Assembly: GCF_014642075.1 (NCBI RefSeq)
Contig: NZ_BMIK01000002.1
Coordinates: 496,001 to 560,000, forward strand
Reading direction: 5' to 3'
Source of the DNA: Parapedobacter defluvii
GTDB lineage: Bacteria; Bacteroidota; Bacteroidia; Sphingobacteriales; Sphingobacteriaceae
Length of the DNA: 64,000 nucleotides
Below, one piece after another: positions 61,068-64,000 of the stretch; position 1 is the first letter of the stretch; every line of letters begins with the position of its first letter. The translations under genes were made by a program, and so were the position numbers. The notes beneath the pieces were generated by a model, which saw only the letters and a program-made list of their open reading frames with translations, ran no database searches and was not told the DNA's origin.

Positions 61068-62229
61068 AGGGGATATGCAGGATTTGCTTGGCAAGTGCAA
61101 TCGTCTCCTCGTCGCCCGTATGTTTGCCCGGTTCATCCGAAAGCTTGATGACCGGTGTCCATTCTGCTTCTTCGGGGTAGGCTTCCGTCATTTTGATCAC
61201 AATGTTCATGGGTGTAAGTCCTACATCGTTGGTGAAATTGGTGCCGATACCGAAAGACATTCCGATACGGCCCCGGCAATATTCGACGATCCGGGCTACC
61301 TTATCGTAGTTCAGTCCATCGGAAAAAATGATTGTTTTGGACAGCGGGTCAATGCCCTTGTCCCGGTAATGCCGGATGGTCTTGTCAGCGAACAACAACG
61401 GATCGCCGCTGTCGTGCCTGACACCATCGAATAGTTTCGTGAGTTTTTTGTCAAATTGGGTAAAGAAGACGTCCGTGGTGTACGTATCGGAAAGGGCAAT
61501 CCCGAGGTCGCCCCGGTATACGTCCGACCAGTGTTCCAGCCCAAGCAGGTTGGCCATCTTGAATCCGTATTTTGCCGCATGGAACATAAACCACTCGTGC
61601 GCATGGGTTCCAATGGGTTTGGTTTGGTAAAGCATGGCCATGTGTACGTTGCTCGTGCCGATAAACGATTGTTCGCCGTATTGTCTGAGCGCCTGCATCA
61701 CGAGCCGATGTACCGCATAGGAATGGCGCCGCCGGGTGCCGAATTCTGCAATCGTGATACCCAATTCACCATATCGCATGATTTTCCCACGTACCGTCTC
61801 GATCACCCGTTCATCCGGTTCCCGCGTTTGACCCGTCATCTGGTAATAGAGCTCACAGATGAGCGACATAATGGGTACCTCCCACAGAATCGCACGGTAC
61901 CAGTATCCCTCGATGGATACGGAGAGTTCATGCCCCTGCTGCCGGATGTGGACTTCTTCCGGATCATACCGGTAACCCTGCAGAAAATCAAAATAGGTGG
62001 GATCGATATAAGGGCAGGTGACCGCAAAAAAAGTCTTTTCCTGACGTGTCAATTGTAGTTTCGCCAATTCATTGATCGCTTTCCGCAATTCTTCGGCAAA
62101 CCCGTCCGGAAATTTATGCTGACCGCGATTGATAAACTGATATTTTGCCTTTGCTTTTGGAAACAGCTTGATCACCGCATTCTGCATGGTGAATTTGTAG
62201 AAGTCGTTGTCGAGCAGGGAATTGATCAT
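61057..62229 (-). CDS. pncB: Nicotinate phosphoribosyltransferase
   Basis: 390 residues; makes nicotinate mononucleotide from nicotinate and PRPP with ATP in NAD salvage. SLLDNDFYKFTMQNAVIKLFP is the PncB start. AEFGTRRRHSYAVHRLVMQAL holds the conserved His region, SFIGTSNVHMA and VRHDSGDPLLFADKTIRHY are the PRPP-binding blocks, and FSDGLNYDKVARI is also conserved. Length matches the family. A short heptad run starts 15 bases upstream of the ATG. Confidence 0.96.
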   Translation of the reverse strand: MINSLLDNDFYKFTMQNAVIKLFPKAKAKYQFINRGQHKFPDGFAEELRKAINELAKLQLTRQEKTFFAVTCPYIDPTYFDFLQGYRYDPEEVHIRQQGHELSVSIEGYWYRAILWEVPIMSLICELYYQMTGQTREPDERVIETVRGKIMRYGELGITIAEFGTRRRHSYAVHRLVMQALRQYGEQSFIGTSNVHMAMLYQTKPIGTHAHEWFMFHAAKYGFKMANLLGLEHWSDVYRGDLGIALSDTYTTDVFFTQFDKKLTKLFDGVRHDSGDPLLFADKTIRHYRDKGIDPLSKTIIFSDGLNYDKVARIVEYCRGRIGMSFGIGTNFTNDVGLTPMNIVIKMTEAYPEEAEWTPVIKLSDEPGKHTGDEETIALAKQILHIPYGT

Positions 62230-62244
62230 GTTGGGTTGTTTATT

Positions 62245-62272
62245 TATCAGCTATCAGCTATCGGCTATCAGC
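62245..62272. repeat. Heptad repeat upstream of pncB (4 units)
   Basis: Four 7-bp units: TATCAGC, TATCAGC, TATCGGC, TATCAGC. It lies between the end of the SGNH hydrolase gene (62280) and the pncB ATG (62229), both on the minus strand. Confidence 0.75.
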
Positions 62273-62279
62273 TGTTTCC

Positions 62280-63035
62280 TCACTTTACCACGGCTAACCA
62301 GGCTTCAGCCATCAGCTGGGCTCCGGCCAACGACGGGTGCACGCCATCGCCGGTCCAATAGGAGGGAGCAGCTACGTTGGATGCCTCATCAAAAACCCGT
62401 TGATAGGGGATAAACACGGCACCGTATTCGGTGGCTATTTCCCGCGCTGCGGTACGATATTCATTGAAATCCGGATACCAGGCGTCCGTTACCGCTTTTA
62501 CGTTGTTTACGGCAAACGGCTCTCCGATGACGAGTTTGACACCCGGAAGGGCCGCCAGTGTCCGATCGATCAATTTCCGGTAATCATCGCGGTAAACCTG
62601 TATGGTTCCGTCATAATTTCCGCTGAACTTATGCCAGTAATCGTTTACACCGATGAGTATGCTCAATACATTTGGTTTAAGGGCGATGCAGTCTTCTTCC
62701 CAGCGCTCGGCAAGTTGGTATACCTTGTTACCGCTGATCCCTCTGTTATAGATGGTCAATTGCTTGGACGCATGAGTATTCAGTAGGTTGGCCGTGGTCA
62801 GAAAAGCATAACCGTTGCCGAGGGCACCGATGTTATTGGGGGCACTGTTGCCTTTATCTCGTCCCGCATCCGTAATGGAGTCACCCTGGAATAGAATGGT
62901 GTCATTTTGCTGTATGCGGATCTTGGGGGCGGAGTTTAAAGGTTTTACAGCCGCTTTTACAATTTCGGGGAGGTTGACGGCCAATGTGGCTCCCATCAAC
63001 GAGGCTCCTATGAATGTTCTTCTGCTTTTATCCAT
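62280..63035 (-). CDS. Tat-exported SGNH/GDSL hydrolase
   Basis: 251 residues from ATG 63035. Twin-arginine signal MDKSRRTFIGASLMGATLAVN (SRRTFIG motif). SGNH esterase fold: block I FQGDSITDAG with Ser53; block II GISGNKVYQL with Gly; block III SILIGVNDYWHK with Asn; block V GDGVHPSLAG with Asp230 and His233. Probably removes acyl or acetyl groups from a polysaccharide or lipid in the periplasm. Monocistronic. Confidence 0.92.
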   Translation of the reverse strand: MDKSRRTFIGASLMGATLAVNLPEIVKAAVKPLNSAPKIRIQQNDTILFQGDSITDAGRDKGNSAPNNIGALGNGYAFLTTANLLNTHASKQLTIYNRGISGNKVYQLAERWEEDCIALKPNVLSILIGVNDYWHKFSGNYDGTIQVYRDDYRKLIDRTLAALPGVKLVIGEPFAVNNVKAVTDAWYPDFNEYRTAAREIATEYGAVFIPYQRVFDEASNVAAPSYWTGDGVHPSLAGAQLMAEAWLAVVK

Positions 63036-63061
63036 GGTTAACAAATGGTTTTTAATGGTTT

Positions 63062-63092
63062 CAAACTTAGATATATTTCGTTTTATATGCAA
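63062..63092 (-). promoter_or_regulatory. Promoter of the SGNH hydrolase gene
   Basis: On the minus strand, TTG (63090-63092), 20 bases, then TAAGTTTG (63062-63069), full -7 match, 26 bases before the ATG. Confidence 0.6.
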
Positions 63093-63170
63093 TATAATTA
63101 TCAGGTGCAATGAAGAAGCCGTCCCACTTTTTCTGAGACGGCTTCACGTTTTAATATAAAGGGAATGGTA

Positions 63171-64000
63171 TTACCGACTGCGTGACGATGAACTTCCCCG
63201 TTCAGATGAACGGTTTCGCGCAGCGCTGCTGCTCCGTTCTGAGTTGCGGCTTGCGGATACGCTTGGCCGTGAAGACGTGCGGGAAGATACCGAGCTGCGG
63301 CTTTGGGTACCGTTTTGTGTGCCGGAAGACCTGACATTGTTACGTGACGACACGGTTTGCATCTGTGCCGCCGGCTGCCTGCTCTCCCGGGTTGTAGAAC
63401 GTACGGATGGGCGCGAACTGGGAGCCGAGCTGCTTTGCCTGCTGTTGGTCGTTTGCGAACGGTTGCTAACCTGCGGGCTGCTGGCGCTGTTACGTTCGGT
63501 ACGGGTTGCCCGTGTGGTGCCGGATTCCGAGCGTGTACGTGCCGGCGTCGACTGCCGGGTTGGCGCAGTAGCTTCCGTCCGTTTTTCCGTTGTGCGGGCA
63601 GCCCGGGTCGTATTGTTATTTTCGCGGGTCGTTACCTGCGAACTGCGGGTTGCCGTATTATTGTTCCGGGTTGCGGAACTACGTGTTGCAGCGGAGCTCC
63701 GCGGAGCGGTAGCTTCGGTACGGCCGCCTGTACGTGAACTGCTCGTACGGGTGCTGGCCGACCGTACGGTTGCCGCATCGGCTACGCGTGAAGGCCGTGC
63801 AGCTGAACGGGTATTCCGATCGACTTCGGGGCGGTAAATGCTTACCGAGCGGCTGTTAACCGTGGCCCTTCCGGGGCGCGAGGAACTGTTGATGTCTCGT
63901 ACGGTTACCCTGCTGCGGGTTACCCGCTCGATCTCGTTGCGTCGGGGGCCGCTTACATACGTACGGTTGTTATACACGTACGTGTTATTAATGATGGTCG
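63171..64000 (-). CDS. Arg/Ser/Thr-rich low-complexity protein, 5' end beyond window
   Basis: Open frame of 276 codons from the stop at 63171-63173 to the right edge. An in-frame GTG at 63977 is not needed as a start, since coding-like sequence (TIINNTYVYNNRTYVSGP) continues to the edge. About half of all residues are Arg, Ser or Thr, in short runs such as SSSRTGG, TRSSATRNNNT, SSRPSVRSTTR and, at the end, SSERGSSSSRSR. The composition suggests a disordered tail of a larger membrane or surface protein. The NTYVYNNRTYVSGPRR segment probably marks the end of a structured domain. No function assigned. Confidence 0.7.
   Translation of the reverse strand, partial: TIINNTYVYNNRTYVSGPRRNEIERVTRSRVTVRDINSSSRPGRATVNSRSVSIYRPEVDRNTRSAARPSRVADAATVRSASTRTSSSRTGGRTEATAPRSSAATRSSATRNNNTATRSSQVTTRENNNTTRAARTTEKRTEATAPTRQSTPARTRSESGTTRATRTERNSASSPQVSNRSQTTNSRQSSSAPSSRPSVRSTTRESRQPAAQMQTVSSRNNVRSSGTQNGTQSRSSVSSRTSSRPSVSASRNSERSSSAARNRSSERGSSSSRSR

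Overview
The window is a stretch of chromosome from a Bacteroidota bacterium, most likely a Sphingobacteriaceae-type organism (Pedobacter, Parapedobacter or a relative). The evidence is two SusC/SusD pairs with fasciclin, DUF1735 and DUF4983-type lipoproteins, several TonB-dependent receptors, a DUF6266 protein, a DASH-type photolyase, Mqo in place of a soluble malate dehydrogenase here, and repeated promoter elements of the Bacteroidota type (a -7 box TAnnTTTG, sometimes with a TTG about 19 bases upstream) next to gene starts. Shine-Dalgarno sequences are rare. I see no rRNA, prophage, insertion sequence or CRISPR array. The one tRNA is Leu(CAG).

Layout. 1-2208: the N-terminal four fifths of sucA (minus strand, cut by the window edge). 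2.3-8.5 kb: DASH photolyase, two SDR-fold proteins, a secreted hypothetical protein and a TonB receptor. 8.5-14.4 kb: housekeeping genes fbaA, guaA, a binding-protein-like lipoprotein, an rRNA m5C methyltransferase, thioredoxin and a DUF202 protein. 14.4-21.0 kb: tRNA-Leu, then a complete tetR-tolC-MFP-RND efflux operon on the minus strand. 21.1-22.5 kb: a DEAD-box helicase. 22.5-40.8 kb: an 11-gene minus-strand operon of two SusC/SusD pairs plus seven surface lipoproteins, with no recognisable glycoside hydrolase. 41.2-47.2 kb: mqo-pnuC-acyl-CoA-dehydrogenase-like genes, then a small ORF-ispE-DUF1905-peroxiredoxin operon. 47.3-50.9 kb: a His-rich lipoprotein and a ZnuD-like receptor, separated by a 553-bp heptanucleotide array. 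51.3-59.2 kb: xerD, mscS, a six-gene minus run (rsmI, PH/SHOCT protein, lnt, mntA, hepT, ribE), serS and a small XRE regulator. 59.2-64 kb: an unusual AT-rich regulatory region, a DUF6266 protein, pncB with a methyltransferase, an exported SGNH hydrolase, and the end of an Arg/Ser-rich protein cut by the window edge.

The most unusual signal is a family of intergenic tandem repeats that all have a 7-bp period but differ in sequence. They occur at six places, always at or just upstream of gene starts. One has 79 perfect copies. In three places a run in one orientation is followed by a near-complementary run. At four genes (guaA, tRNA-Leu, serS and the ZnuD-like receptor) the run stops 3 to 7 bases before the -7 promoter box. 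Other points of interest are the SusCD operon without CAZymes, whose phosphatase-like member has lost metal ligands; a domain shared by three of its lipoproteins; a structured, possibly pseudoknotted leader before a 37-codon ORF and ispE; a regulatory region with 11-bp direct repeats inside 13-bp inverted repeats; and a 116-bp tail-to-tail coding overlap.
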